This document shows positions 1 to 12,351 of a stretch of DNA of 64,000 nt, one piece after another. Under the pieces are notes generated by a model. The model made no database searches, was not told the DNA's origin, and was given only the letters and a program-made list of their open reading frames with translations. The stretch is from Pseudoxanthomonas suwonensis (GTDB lineage Bacteria; Pseudomonadota; Gammaproteobacteria; Xanthomonadales; Xanthomonadaceae). The position numbers and the translations under genes are program-made. How positions within the stretch are numbered: the stretch's first letter is position 1; each line of letters starts with the position of its first letter. The stretch covers positions 1 to 64,000 of the forward strand of contig NZ_PDWP01000009.1 of assembly GCF_010093235.1 (NCBI RefSeq), read 5' to 3'.

Positions 1-160
1 TGTGTGTAGTAGTGTGGTGTGATTGGTTTTTTTCCAAGAGTAAGACGGGAGACAAGATGCTCAGGAGGCGCGGGGGCTGGGAGATGTGTTGAAGAGACAG
101 GGCAATGGCGGGGGTCCTGGCTTTGGGGGGGGGTAGCCTACCTACTGGTAGGTAGAATGA
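1..160. other. low-complexity window/contig start, no gene
   Basis: The first ~160 bases are G/T-rich, with runs such as tgtgtgtagtagtgtggtgtg and a run of nine or more G. They are unlike the roughly 70% GC coding DNA that follows. No frame here resembles a protein. The first recognisable gene ends at position 161, immediately after this stretch. The composition looks like poor-quality read ends at a contig boundary rather than biology, but this is inference from composition only. Confidence 0.6.
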
Positions 161-1014
161 TCAAGTGGCGGGCGCGGTGGCCTGGCTGTCGGTCGAGCGG
201 GCAAGGGGCTCCCATTGCGACCACTCCTGCTGCAGCCGGGCCAGCTTGTCCCGGACCAGGCCAAGCGCATCGCTGCCCAGGAGCAGGTGCAGGGGCGGCG
301 CGTCGCTGTCGACCACCTCCAGCAGCGCCCGGGCTGCCCTGGCGGGATCGCCCGGCTGGCGGCCACTGGCGGCCTGGCGGCGCTGCCGCACCGGATCGAA
401 CAGTGCGTCGTAGTCGCTGATGTGGCGGGGAGTCCGGGTCATCGAGCGCACGGCCCAGTCGGTGCGGAACGAGCCCGGCGCCACGGCGGTGACGTGGATG
501 CCGAGGTCGCGTACTTCGCTGGCCAGGGCTTCGCTTATGCCCTCCAGCGCGAACTTGCTGCCGCAGTAGTAGGCGATGCCGGGCATGGTGATGAATCCGC
601 CCATCGAGGTGATGTTGAGGATGCGACCGCGGCGCCGGCAACGCATGTGCGGCAGCACCGCCTTGATCATCGCGACCGCGCCGAACACATTGACCTCGAA
701 CTGGCGGCGCAGCTCCTCCAGCGGAGATTCCTCGAGGATGCCCTCGTGGCCGTAGCCGGCGTTGTTTACCAGCACCTCCACCGGACCGAGGCTGCTTCCA
801 CCTCCGCGACCATCGGATCGATGGCGGCGGTGTCGGTGACGTCGAGCAGGCGGGCGTGGGCATGGCCGGGCGCCAGGCGCTCGAAGGCCTCGGCATCGGC
901 CTGCCTGCGCACCGTGCCCAGTACCCGCCGGCCCGAGGCCAATGCGTGTTGGGCGAAAGCAGGTCCCAGGCCGCTGCTTGCGCCTGTGACGAGGATCAGT
1001 CCTTCTGTAGCCAT
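161..1014 (-). pseudogene. SDR-family NAD(P)-dependent oxidoreductase, single-base frameshift
   Basis: This is a classical short-chain dehydrogenase/reductase, restored to about 284 residues if one base is added. Starting at ATG 1014, the N-terminus has the cofactor motif VTGASSGLG (residues ~9-17). The frame then breaks near 790: the DNA reads GCAGCCTC where GCAGCCCTC would give the expected A-A-L-G-P-V. In the next frame the family motifs NNAG (~residue 81), catalytic Ser (ITSMGG) and YxxxK (YYCGSK) continue to the TGA at 161. All active-site residues survive, so only the missing C stops production. It is divergent from an AraC regulator 89 bp away, a common pairing in which the regulator controls the SDR. 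It may be a sequencing error or a recent pseudogene. Confidence 0.85.
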
Positions 1015-1102
1015 CGTGCTGCTGCACTGAACGATGGGTGCACAATAGGCAGCCGCCGCGTGCCGGATAAGGCGCAAGCCGCTCGGATTCTTGCCTGATC
1101 CT

Positions 1103-2056
1103 ATGAGCCTGCCATCCCCGACAAGCGTCCCGGGCCCGCAGGCGCTGGTGCCGCTGGTACGGGGACTGGCGCCGCGCGAGGGCTACAACCCGACCGCGTT
1201 GCGGGGCGTGCGCCTGCTGCGTTCGGACCGGCCGCTCCCGCGTACGCCCGTGCTCTACGATCCGGTCATCGTGATCGTGTGCCAGGGGCACAAGCGCGGC
1301 TGGTTCGGCCAGCGCCTGTACCGCTACGACGCGCTGCAGTACCTCGCCGTCTCGGTCCCGGTGCCATTCACCATGGAGACCGACGCCTCGGCGGAGGAGC
1401 CGCTGCTGGCGCTGTACCTGCAGCTGGATTCCGCATTGGCGGCGGACCTGATGCTGGAGATCGACCGCCTGGGTGGTGGCGCCAGCGACGCCCAGGCGCA
1501 GAGCATGGTGTCCAGCCCGATGGATGCGACCCTGTGCCTGGCCGTGCAGCGCCTGCTGGAAGCGCTTGCCGACCCGGTGGAGGCGTCCGTGCTCGGCCCG
1601 CAGTTGCTGCGCGAGCTGTACTACCGCGTACTGACCGGCCCGCAAGGGCCCACGATCCGCGCCGCGCTCGCCAGCCGCGGCAGCTTCGGCCGGATCGGCA
1701 GGGCGTTGCAGCGCATCCATGCCGACCATGCCAGCCGGCTGGACGTGGCCACGCTCGCACGCGAGGCCGGGATGAGCGTGCCGTCGTTCCACGCGCATTT
1801 CCGCGCGGTGACCTGCACCTCGCCGCTGCAGTACGTCAAGTCGCTGCGCCTGCACCAGGCGCGACTGCTGATGGTGCAGCAGGACATGACTGCAGCCGCC
1901 GCCTGCCACGCCGTGGGTTTCGAGAGCGCCTCGCAGTTCAACCGCGAGTTCAAGCGCCTGTTCGGCCTGACCCCGGCGCGGGAAGCGCAGCGCATGCGCC
2001 AGAGTTTTGCCCTCCCGCCACGGGAAGCCGGGAGCAGGTACGTGTCCTCGCACTAA
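1103..2056 (+). CDS. AraC-family transcriptional regulator
   Basis: Likely transcription factor controlling the divergent SDR gene. The first ~150 residues resemble the AraC_N (PF06719) sensor domain found in YqhC-type regulators (VIVIVCQGHKRGW, then VPFTMETDASAEEPLLALYLQLD). The last ~100 residues carry two helix-turn-helices of the AraC type: LDVATLAREAGMSVPSFHAHF and the second-helix region AACHAVGFESASQFNREFKR, ending with the conserved FGLTP. ATG 1103 is taken as start; an in-frame TTG at 1091 would add four residues. Length (317 aa) is normal for the subfamily. The effector is unknown; YqhC relatives answer to aldehydes, which would fit a linked reductase, but that is inference. Confidence 0.9.
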   Translation: MSLPSPTSVPGPQALVPLVRGLAPREGYNPTALRGVRLLRSDRPLPRTPVLYDPVIVIVCQGHKRGWFGQRLYRYDALQYLAVSVPVPFTMETDASAEEPLLALYLQLDSALAADLMLEIDRLGGGASDAQAQSMVSSPMDATLCLAVQRLLEALADPVEASVLGPQLLRELYYRVLTGPQGPTIRAALASRGSFGRIGRALQRIHADHASRLDVATLAREAGMSVPSFHAHFRAVTCTSPLQYVKSLRLHQARLLMVQQDMTAAAACHAVGFESASQFNREFKRLFGLTPAREAQRMRQSFALPPREAGSRYVSSH

Positions 2057-2147
2057 CCGGACCGGTCGACACTGCTGCATGGCCGACGCCGCTGCCGTCG
2101 CGCGCACGCTTCCGGGCGTCGCGCGACCGGCGGGCAGCGGCCGGGTG

Positions 2148-2168
2148 CCATGCCCGCGCCGGGCATGG
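2148..2168. terminator. hairpin between convergent genes
   Basis: A perfect 9-bp stem (ccatgcccg / cgggcatgg) with a 3-nt loop lies between the stop of the AraC regulator and the end of the convergent membrane protein. There is no T-run on either side, so intrinsic termination would be weak. The position fits a shared bidirectional terminator. Confidence 0.45.
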
Positions 2169-2178
2169 GATCGCGCGC

Positions 2179-2535
2179 TCAGGCCGCGCGCGCGGTCGTG
2201 GCGCCGATCGCCCGGACCGCACCCCACCCCAGCAGGGCCAGGCCGACCGCGGAGGCGACCGAAAGCAGCAGGGCGGCGGCGCTGTACAGGGCCAGCCAGG
2301 TGCCCAGCGAGCCGGACATGGCGGCCACGCCGCCGGTGATCAGCCAGGCCTGCCCGAAACCGGCCAGAAGCCGCAGCAACGAGGCGACCAGCACCACCGC
2401 CGCGCCCGCCACGGCCAGCCTGCGCCCGTGGGCGCCGGCCGGGGTGCGGGTGCGCAGCAGCGCCAGCACCAGGCTGGCGGCCAGCAGTTCCGGCAGCTGG
2501 TAAGCCAGCATGGTCAGCGCCTGGGTCAGCATCAT
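2179..2535 (-). CDS. small hydrophobic membrane protein of unknown function
   Basis: An 118-residue protein that is almost entirely hydrophobic, with about four predicted membrane segments (residues ~8-28, 40-60, 65-78 and 80-105) and basic loop residues (RTRTPAGAHGRR) after the first. No family was recognised. It starts 6 bp after the aroE stop on the same strand, so it is probably co-transcribed and possibly translationally coupled with aroE. The start MM at 2535 is the only sensible one. Nothing in the sequence indicates a substrate or partner. Confidence 0.7.
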   Translation of the reverse strand: MMLTQALTMLAYQLPELLAASLVLALLRTRTPAGAHGRRLAVAGAAVVLVASLLRLLAGFGQAWLITGGVAAMSGSLGTWLALYSAAALLLSVASAVGLALLGWGAVRAIGATTARAA

Positions 2536-2541
2536 GTGGCC

Positions 2542-3393
2542 TCAGTCCGCGGTGACCAGGCGCACCTGCTGCGCGCGCAGTTCCTCGTACACCGGGCGGG
2601 TGTCCGGGCGCCTGCCATGCCACAGCTCGAAGGCTTCGGCGGCCTGCTCCACGAGCATGCCCAGGCCGTCGACCACGTGCAGGCAGCGGGCGGCGCGGGC
2701 CCAGGCCAGGAACGGGATCGCCGCCTCGCCGTAGTTGATGTCCACCGCGACGGTACGGCTGTTGACCAGCGTCATCGGCGCGTTGAACGTGCCGGCACCG
2801 GTACCGCGCGCGGCGGAAGTGGCGTTGACGATCAGCTCGAAGTCGCCCTGGTTGGACAGGTCGTCCCAGTAGCGCGAGTAGGCGCGGTCCGGCTGGCCCA
2901 GCGCGTCGACCAGCGCGTCGGCGCGCGCGGGCGTGCGGTTGACCACGGCAAGCTCGAGGATGCCGGCGTCCAGCAGCGCGGCCGCCACTCCGCGCGCGGC
3001 GCCGCCGGCGCCCAGCAGCAGGGTGCGTCGTCCGCGCAGGTCCAGGCCCTGGCGGCCGGTGAGGTCGCGCACCAGGCCAGCGCCGTCGGTGTTGTCGCCA
3101 TGCCATTGCTCCCCGCGCCAGGTCAGCGTGTTCACCGCGCCGGCCGAGCGCGCGCGCGCGGTGAGGGTGGAGCACAGGGCGTAGGCGCGTTCCTTCAGTG
3201 GCATGGTGACGTTGCCGCCGCGGCCGCCGTCGGCGGCGAAGGTCGCCAGGATCCGTTCGAAGTCCTCGGGCGGTGCATCGATGGCCGTGTACTGCAGGGC
3301 GATGCCTGCCTGTCGTGCGAACGCCGCATGGATCCGCGGCGACAGCGAGTGGGCGATGGGGTGGCCGAACACGGCATAGCGGGCTTCGGGCAT
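2542..3393 (-). CDS. aroE: shikimate dehydrogenase (NADP+) AroE
   Basis: Reduces 3-dehydroshikimate to shikimate in the aromatic amino acid pathway, cytosolic. The N-terminus [19 protein letters not shown] contains the substrate-binding GHPIxHSLSP motif. [11 protein letters not shown] follows with the catalytic Lys (NVTxPxK). The nucleotide-binding glycine motif [12 protein letters not shown] is at mid-protein, and [14 protein letters not shown] gives the NADP-preferring NRT. The length is 283 aa, typical for AroE. ATG 3393 was chosen because it begins exactly at the family N-terminus; upstream in-frame codons would add an unrelated tail. It feeds chorismate, which the XanB2-type chorismatase of this same window uses. 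Confidence 0.97.
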   Translation of the reverse strand: MPEARYAVFGHPIAHSLSPRIHAAFARQAGIALQYTAIDAPPEDFERILATFAADGGRGGNVTMPLKERAYALCSTLTARARSAGAVNTLTWRGEQWHGDNTDGAGLVRDLTGRQGLDLRGRRTLLLGAGGAARGVAAALLDAGILELAVVNRTPARADALVDALGQPDRAYSRYWDDLSNQGDFELIVNATSAARGTGAGTFNAPMTLVNSRTVAVDINYGEAAIPFLAWARAARCLHVVDGLGMLVEQAAEAFELWHGRRPDTRPVYEELRAQQVRLVTAD

Positions 3394-3465
3394 GGCGTCC
3401 TCGACGTTGCGGTGGATGGGGCCGGTCGCGGCTAGACTGCCCGGCCCAGGACCACGGACCGAGCC

Positions 3466-4347
3466 ATGCGAAGCCACCTGCGAACGGCCCTCTGCCTGAG
3501 TCTACTCCTGCCGGCCACCGCGTTCGGCCTGGCCGAGTTTGGCATCGAGGGCCTGTGGACGGTGTCCACGCGCGACGACGAGCTGCGCGGCAGCATCTCG
3601 CCCGACGGCCAGGCGATCGTCTGGGCCAGCGACCGGGCCGGCGGGGCGGGCGGGATGGACCTGTGGGTCGCCCGTCGTGACGGCATCCGCTGGGTGGATC
3701 CGCGCCCGCTGCCGTTCAACACGCCCGGCACCGAAACCGAGCCGGCGTTCTCGCCGGACGGGCGCTGGCTGTACTTCGCCTCCGAACGCAAGGGCGGCCG
3801 CGGGGGCCTGGACCTGTACCGGGTGGCCTTCGACGGCCAGCGCTGGGGCGCGCCGGAGCCACTGGCCGCGCTCAACACCCCGGGCGACGAGCATTCGCCC
3901 ACGCCCACCGCGGACCGCCTGCTGTTCGCCAGCGATGGCCACCCCGGCGCCGGAGGGCTGGACCTGTATGCCGCGCGGATCCTTCCCGACGACAGTTTCG
4001 TCCTGGTCGGCGCCCTGCCGGGCGTCAACACCCGGATCGACGAGCTGGACGTGCTGGAGCTGGACGGCGGCCGCGCGCTGCTGTTCGCGCGGCGCGATCC
4101 GGCCAGCGGCCGGTCGCGCCTCCACCTGGCGGCCTGCCAGGGCGCGGCCTATGCCGCGCAGGGGCCATGGGGGCTGTCCTTCAACACCGACGACCGCGAC
4201 ACGCGGGCGCCGGTGGTCGACCTTTCCCGCCCGGCCGACCTGCTGGTCACCGGGTCGGCGCCTGCGCCGAAGGCCGGCAAGGGCGATCTCTACCGGGTCG
4301 CCGTGCCGACCCTGCGCGGGGCCGACGGCTGCATGCCCGGCGCCTGA
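3466..4347 (+). CDS. exported PD40/TolB-like beta-propeller protein
   Basis: A 293-residue protein with an N-terminal signal peptide ([21 protein letters not shown], cleavage about residue 21). It has several PD40/WD40-like blades: [28 protein letters not shown] and the decayed [13 protein letters not shown], each followed by GGxDLY. Such propellers occur in TolB and in cell-surface proteins and usually bind protein or glycan; no catalytic residues are visible. It is divergent from aroE (73 bp between start codons) and convergent with hemB. A TAGACT box at 3433-3438 could be its -10. The specific role is unknown. Confidence 0.8.
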   Translation: MRSHLRTALCLSLLLPATAFGLAEFGIEGLWTVSTRDDELRGSISPDGQAIVWASDRAGGAGGMDLWVARRDGIRWVDPRPLPFNTPGTETEPAFSPDGRWLYFASERKGGRGGLDLYRVAFDGQRWGAPEPLAALNTPGDEHSPTPTADRLLFASDGHPGAGGLDLYAARILPDDSFVLVGALPGVNTRIDELDVLELDGGRALLFARRDPASGRSRLHLAACQGAAYAAQGPWGLSFNTDDRDTRAPVVDLSRPADLLVTGSAPAPKAGKGDLYRVAVPTLRGADGCMPGA

Positions 4348-4380
4348 GCGCCGGGAGCCACTGGATCCGGGTTCCCCGGC

Positions 4381-5463
<1,083 letters not shown>

Positions 5464-5516
5464 TCACCCGCCCGGGGGGAACATCCGGCCACCACCACCG
5501 GAACAGGGGATCCGCC

Positions 5517-6008
5517 ATGCATTCCACCAGACTGCTGCTCGCCGCCGCACTTGCCGGCACCCTGCTGGCCGGATGCGCCGGCGCCTCGAAGGTCATGCTT
5601 GGACAGGCGCGGCCGCCGATCGATCCGTCCGAGGTGAAGGTGTATTCGGTGCCGCCGCCGGGCTCGCAGGACGTGGCCCAGCTGGAGGCCTCCAGCGCGG
5701 TGGGCTTCGGCACCCAGGGCCAGACCGACGCGGCGGTGGAGCGGCTCAAGCGCGAGGCCGCGGCGCTGGGCGCCAACGGCGTGGTGCTGGTCGGCGTCGG
5801 CTCGTCCGGCTCGCCGCTGGGCATGTCGGTCGGCGCCGGCACCTTCGGGCGGCACACCGCCGGTGGCGTGAGCGTGGGCATCCCGACCACGCAGAAGAAG
5901 GCCGCCGGCATCGCCATCTGGGTGCCGCCGGGTGCGGTCGCCCCGCAGGCGGCGCCGGAACCGGCGGGCGAGCCGGCATCCAGCGAACCGCCGGAGCCGG
6001 CGGACTGA
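5517..6008 (+). CDS. putative outer-membrane lipoprotein
   Basis: A 163-residue lipoprotein. The signal peptide ends in the lipobox LLAGC with the acylated Cys at about residue 20. The mature part contains an Ala/Gly-rich domain (LKREAAALGANGVVLVGVG) typical of small periplasm-facing lipoproteins that assemble through a short alpha/beta fold, and a Pro/Glu/Ala-rich C-terminus that looks disordered. ATG 5517 is preceded by AACAGGGGA as ribosome site. No enzyme signature is seen and the function is unknown. Confidence 0.75.
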   Translation: MHSTRLLLAAALAGTLLAGCAGASKVMLGQARPPIDPSEVKVYSVPPPGSQDVAQLEASSAVGFGTQGQTDAAVERLKREAAALGANGVVLVGVGSSGSPLGMSVGAGTFGRHTAGGVSVGIPTTQKKAAGIAIWVPPGAVAPQAAPEPAGEPASSEPPEPAD

Positions 6009-6053
6009 AACGGCAACGCCGGCCACTGGGGCGGGCGCTCCCCATCTCCATCC

Positions 6054-6075
6054 GACGCGGCCCTCCGGCCGCGTC
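6054..6075 (+). terminator. hairpin after lipoprotein gene
   Basis: A perfect 9-bp stem, gacgcggcc / ggccgcgtc, with loop ctcc lies 46 bp after the lipoprotein stop. The following sequence has no T-run, as is common in this high-GC genome. Confidence 0.5.
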
Positions 6076-6191
6076 GTCGCGTCAGCGAATTGCCACGGAT
6101 GCGGCCCGCGGCCTTGCCTGGGCTGCCGATCGCCCGCTGGTGCAGGCCGGCCGGGCCAGGCGCATCGGGGAACCGGGATGCCGCAAGCGCT

Positions 6192-9121
<2,930 letters not shown>

Positions 9122-9149
9122 CCGCCGGAAGACCGGCGCCGGAGATTGC

Positions 9150-9821
9150 ATGTCCGCTGGAGCACGGCTTCCTGCCGCCGTGCCCGACCTGATCACCCGC
9201 ATGGAGAACCGGATCATGGAGAAGATTCCCTGCAACACCTGCGGTGTTCCCATCCTGCCCACCACGGCCCAGCGCAACGACGGGCAGTGCATGCCCTGCG
9301 CCAATGGCACGCGGGAGACGATGGGACGCTCCCGCCAGAAGTACCGCGAGTACCGGGCGCGCCTGGAAGCCGATCCGCGGCACATCTACTGGGACGGCCT
9401 CTGCTCCCGTGCGTACGGCACGCCTGACGGCTATGACCGGCTCCCGCCCCGGGAGAAGCTGTACTTCGCCGCCTGTTTGCTGGCGGGCGACGTGATCTCC
9501 ACCGGTTTCGATGCCGCCTTCCGCAATACCGGCGGCGAACGCTATGCCACGGCGCTGCGTTGCCTGGAGGAGATCGGTGCGGTGGACAGCATCAGGATCC
9601 TCGAGGCGGCCAGGCAGATCGTGTTCGGGTTCGGCGGCGTTCCAGCCAGTGCCTGGGCCTGCGACGAAGCCTTCGAGCGGCTGACGCCCGGCCAGGAGCA
9701 ACGGCTGGAAGAGCTGGATCGCCAGTTCCGCGCGGATCCCGATGGCCTGCACGACCGCTTCGAAGCGTTCGCCCTGCGGCATGGGCTGTACGAACGGCCG
9801 GCCGGGGCGCCTGAGGGCTGA
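9150..9821 (+). CDS. DMP19/DUF4375-family protein with N-terminal zinc-binding segment
   Basis: Residues ~95-215 match the DUF4375 fold of DMP19, a DNA-mimic protein described in Neisseria: YFAACLLAGDVISTGFDAAFRNTGGERYATALRCLEEIGA, then the acidic helical tail. Ahead of it is a CNTCG-x14-CMPC four-cysteine segment (residues ~28-49) that looks like a small zinc ribbon. ATG 9150 has GGAG upstream; ATG 9201 or 9216 would also retain all recognisable domains. The preceding gene ends 28 bp upstream and may be in the same transcript. Function in this host is unknown; DNA mimicry is only a family-based possibility. Confidence 0.75.
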   Translation: MSAGARLPAAVPDLITRMENRIMEKIPCNTCGVPILPTTAQRNDGQCMPCANGTRETMGRSRQKYREYRARLEADPRHIYWDGLCSRAYGTPDGYDRLPPREKLYFAACLLAGDVISTGFDAAFRNTGGERYATALRCLEEIGAVDSIRILEAARQIVFGFGGVPASAWACDEAFERLTPGQEQRLEELDRQFRADPDGLHDRFEAFALRHGLYERPAGAPEG

Positions 9822-9917
9822 CGTGCCCCATCCGCGGACAGGCGCGCAAGCACCGGGCCTGTCGACGGCGCGCTTGACAGCTCCTGCATGCTGGAACTTT
9901 CCCGAGAGGAGTGCGCC

Positions 9918-10619
9918 ATGCAGCCCGAGGCCATCAAGGCACTGTTCGACCAGCAGGCCGCCGGCTACGACCGGCAGTGGGAGAAGACCGCGCCGATCCG
10001 CCAGTGCCTGCACTTCCTGCTGGAGCCGGTGTTCGCCGGACTTCCGGAGGATGCGCGGATCCTCTGCGTCGGCGTGGGCACCGGTGCGGAGATGGCGCAC
10101 CTTGCGCGGCGCTGCCCCGGCTGGCGCTTCATGGCGGTCGATCCGTCCGGGGCGATGCTGGAGGTGAGCCGCCGCCGCGCGGAGCAGGAAGGTTTCATCG
10201 ACCGCTGCGTCTTCCATGCCGGCTACGTGCAGGAACTGCCGGAAGCCCCGGCATATGACGCGGCGACCTGCTTCCTGGTGTCCCAGTTCATCCTCGACAT
10301 CGACGAGCGGGCCGCCCTGTTCCGCGCCATCGCCGCGCGTTTGCGGCCCGGAGGACTGCTGGCCAGCTCGGACCTGGCGGCCGATACCGCATCGCCGGAG
10401 TACGCGGTGCTGCTGGAGGCCTGGATGCGGACGATGGCCGGCGCCGAGGTCCCGGCGGATGCGCTGGAGCGCATGCGCCGGGCCTATGGCGAGGACGTGG
10501 CCGTGCTGCCGCCGGCGCAGGTCGAGGCGATCCTGCGCGCGGGCGGTTTCGAGCTCCCCGTGCCGTTCTTCCAGGCCGGACTGATCCACGCCTGGGTGTC
10601 GCGGCGGGCAGCAGGCTGA
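9918..10619 (+). CDS. class I SAM-dependent methyltransferase
   Basis: A 233-residue Rossmann-fold methyltransferase. SAM motif I is ILCVGVGTGAE, followed by the acidic motif FMAVDPSGAML, the post-I region and the FLVSQFILDIDERA segment typical of UbiE/ubiquinone-type and small-molecule methyltransferases. LRPGGLLASSDLA is the motif III region. ATG 9918 follows a strong ribosome site (GAGAGGAG) by 7 bp; the upstream in-frame ATG at 9888 lacks one. The substrate cannot be told from sequence. Its stop shares a hairpin with the convergent GST gene. Confidence 0.85.
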   Translation: MQPEAIKALFDQQAAGYDRQWEKTAPIRQCLHFLLEPVFAGLPEDARILCVGVGTGAEMAHLARRCPGWRFMAVDPSGAMLEVSRRRAEQEGFIDRCVFHAGYVQELPEAPAYDAATCFLVSQFILDIDERAALFRAIAARLRPGGLLASSDLAADTASPEYAVLLEAWMRTMAGAEVPADALERMRRAYGEDVAVLPPAQVEAILRAGGFELPVPFFQAGLIHAWVSRRAAG

Positions 10620-10636
10620 GGCGGGTTCGCCTCAGC
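10615..10636. terminator. shared hairpin holding both stop codons (methyltransferase / GST)
   Basis: Perfect 9-bp stem gctgaggcg / cgcctcagc with loop ggtt. The TGA of the methyltransferase (10617-10619) lies in one arm and the TGA of the convergent GST gene (10632-10634 on the other strand) in the opposite arm. It would terminate both transcripts. Confidence 0.6.
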
Positions 10637-11318
10637 GGCCGAACAGCTGCTTGCGTTCTTCTTCCGTCAGCGGCTTGCCTGCGTTCGGGTTGACCTGCTG
10701 GGTCAGGGCGTAGGCGCGCTGGGTGGCCGGGCGTCCGGCGATGCTGGCGTGCCAGCGGCGCAGTTCCGGATACGGCTCCAGGTCCAGCGGGGCCCTGGTG
10801 TACGGATTGATCCAGGGATAGGCGGCCATGTCGGCGATGGTGTACTGGTCGCCGGCGATGAAGGCGCGGCCCTGCAGCCGCCTGTCGAGCACGCCCAGCA
10901 GGCGCTGCACCTCGCGGGTGTAGCGGTCGATGGCGTACTCGATCCTCTCCGGGGCGTAGACGGTGAAGTGGCCGTACTGGCCGGTCATCGGGCCCTGGCC
11001 GGCGATCTGCCAGGCCAGCCACTGGTCCACCTCGACGCGTCCACGCAGGCCTTCGCCGCCGAAGCGCCCGGTCTTGTCGGCCAGGTAGCGCAGGATCGCG
11101 CCGGACTCGAACACCGTGATCGGCTCGCCCAGGTCGTTGGGCTCGCGGTCGATGATCGCCGGCATCTTGTTGTTCGGCGAGAACGCCAGGAACTCCGGCC
11201 TGAACTGGTCGCCCTTGCCGATGTCCACCGGCTTGATGGTGTAGGGCAGGCCGGCTTCCTCCAGGAACAGGGTGATCTTGTGGCCGTTGGGGGTGGGCCA
11301 GTAGTAAAGCTCGATCAT
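10632..11318 (-). CDS. glutathione S-transferase family protein (YfcG-like)
   Basis: A 228-residue cytosolic GST. The N-terminus [21 protein letters not shown] is characteristic of the YfcG/YghU (Nu-class) branch, whose members act mainly as GSH-dependent disulfide reductases or peroxidases. The thioredoxin-like domain covers ~1-85 (with NNKMPAI and the glutathione-binding [11 protein letters not shown]) and the all-helical domain 90-210. The start is taken at 11318, matching family proteins; an upstream in-frame ATG at 11324 adds two residues. A TACACT -10 is at 11345-11350 and GGAGG lies just before the start. Substrate not determinable. Confidence 0.9.
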   Translation of the reverse strand: MIELYYWPTPNGHKITLFLEEAGLPYTIKPVDIGKGDQFRPEFLAFSPNNKMPAIIDREPNDLGEPITVFESGAILRYLADKTGRFGGEGLRGRVEVDQWLAWQIAGQGPMTGQYGHFTVYAPERIEYAIDRYTREVQRLLGVLDRRLQGRAFIAGDQYTIADMAAYPWINPYTRAPLDLEPYPELRRWHASIAGRPATQRAYALTQQVNPNAGKPLTEEERKQLFGR

Positions 11319-11467
11319 GCGCATGCCTCCGGTTCGGGCCTGCGAGTGTAGGGCGGGAAGGGGGGCGGCCCCGTCGCCACCGCTGGCCTGCTGCGTTGCA
11401 GCCGCCGGTCCGGTCCGGGGTGCGCCCGCCGCCGGAGGTGCCCCGGGGCCCGGTGGCCCCCTGCTGC

Positions 11468-11497
11468 TTGGCAGGCGGCGGGGTGCACAGCTACCCT
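11468..11497 (+). promoter_or_regulatory. possible promoter of UPF0114 gene
   Basis: TTGGCA (11468-11473), an 18-bp spacer and TACCCT (11492-11497) lie 31 bp ahead of the membrane-protein start. The -35 is good and the -10 is poor, so this is tentative. Confidence 0.3.
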
Positions 11498-11527
11498 GCG
11501 CCGTCTTTTCCGCATTGCAGCAGCCCC

Positions 11528-12148
11528 ATGTCGCAGCCCACGCCGCACCGTCCGCTCAGCCCCCTTTCGTCCCTGATCTTCGCCTCGCGCTGGCTGCAGC
11601 TGCCGCTGTACCTGGGCCTGATCCTGGCGCAGTGCGTCTACGTGTTCCTGTTCGCCAAGGAACTTTGGCACCTGGTCCACGACGCGCCGAGCATGGGCGA
11701 GCAGCAGATCATGCTGATCGTGCTGGGCCTGATCGACGTGGTGATGATCTCCAACCTGCTGGTGATGGTGATCGTCGGCGGCTACGAGCCCTTCGTCTCG
11801 CGCCTGGGCCTGGAAGGCCACCCGGACCAGCCGGAGTGGCTGAGCCACGTCAACGCCTCGGTGCTGAAGGTGAAGCTGGCGATGGCGATCATCGGCATCT
11901 CCTCGATCCACCTGCTGAAGACCTTCATCGCCGCCGGCACCCTCAACGGCCTGCCGTTCTGCCCGCCGGAGCTGGTCGCCACCGCCGCCTCCAACGTCGG
12001 TGCCGCCCGCTGCAACGCCCTGACCACCGATGGCGTCCTGTGGCAGACCATCATCCATATCGTCTTCATCCTGTCGGCCATCGGCATCGCCTGGACCGAC
12101 AAGCTGATGACCCACAACAGCCACAAGCGCGAGCACGGCAGCCACTGA
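11528..12148 (+). CDS. UPF0114 (YqhA/TIGR00645) family inner-membrane protein
   Basis: A 206-residue protein with about four membrane helices and the family's diagnostic segment [16 protein letters not shown], plus [19 protein letters not shown] and [22 protein letters not shown]. The family is conserved in proteobacteria but has no established biochemical role. An insertion with two cysteines ([22 protein letters not shown]) lies between the third and fourth helices, on the periplasmic side by the positive-inside rule. It is followed by a hairpin terminator and then uvrD, so it is probably monocistronic. Confidence 0.88.
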   Translation: MSQPTPHRPLSPLSSLIFASRWLQLPLYLGLILAQCVYVFLFAKELWHLVHDAPSMGEQQIMLIVLGLIDVVMISNLLVMVIVGGYEPFVSRLGLEGHPDQPEWLSHVNASVLKVKLAMAIIGISSIHLLKTFIAAGTLNGLPFCPPELVATAASNVGAARCNALTTDGVLWQTIIHIVFILSAIGIAWTDKLMTHNSHKREHGSH

Positions 12149-12192
12149 GCCGTCGCGCCGCCCGCCGCGACCGCGCGGGACAGGAATGCCGG

Positions 12193-12214
12193 AGGGCCGC
12201 CGCAGGGCGGCCCT
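12193..12214 (+). terminator. rho-independent-type hairpin after UPF0114 gene
   Basis: Perfect 9-bp stem agggccgcc / ggcggccct with a 4-nt loop, followed by tcgtcgttc, a weak T-containing tail, 45 bp after the stop. Confidence 0.6.
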
Positions 12215-12339
12215 TCGTCGTTCATGTATCCGCGGAATCCGGCGCGGACGCACGCCGGGGCTGCCTCCGCTTCCCCTGCGGCAGGGCCCGGCGCATGAAC
12301 CGCAGGCACGCGTCTCACGGCCTGCGCCCCCCGAACCCG

Positions 12340-12345
12340 TAAAAT
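12340..12345 (+). promoter_or_regulatory. -10 box of uvrD, leaderless arrangement
   Basis: TAAAAT ends exactly 6 bp before the uvrD ATG. Transcription would start at or within a base or two of the A of ATG, giving a leaderless mRNA. No ribosome site is seen. No clear -35 hexamer is present. Confidence 0.5.
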
Positions 12346-12351
12346 GCGCCC

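Noticed and set aside
64-420. Plus-strand frame at the window start as a possible gene
   Set aside because: It runs antisense to the SDR and through the low-complexity start; no domain.
161-3175. A continuous minus-strand open frame of about 1000 codons
   Set aside because: Only its last third codes for the SDR. The rest runs antisense to the AraC regulator and across aroE in the wrong frame; long antisense frames are expected at 70% GC with GC-rich third positions.
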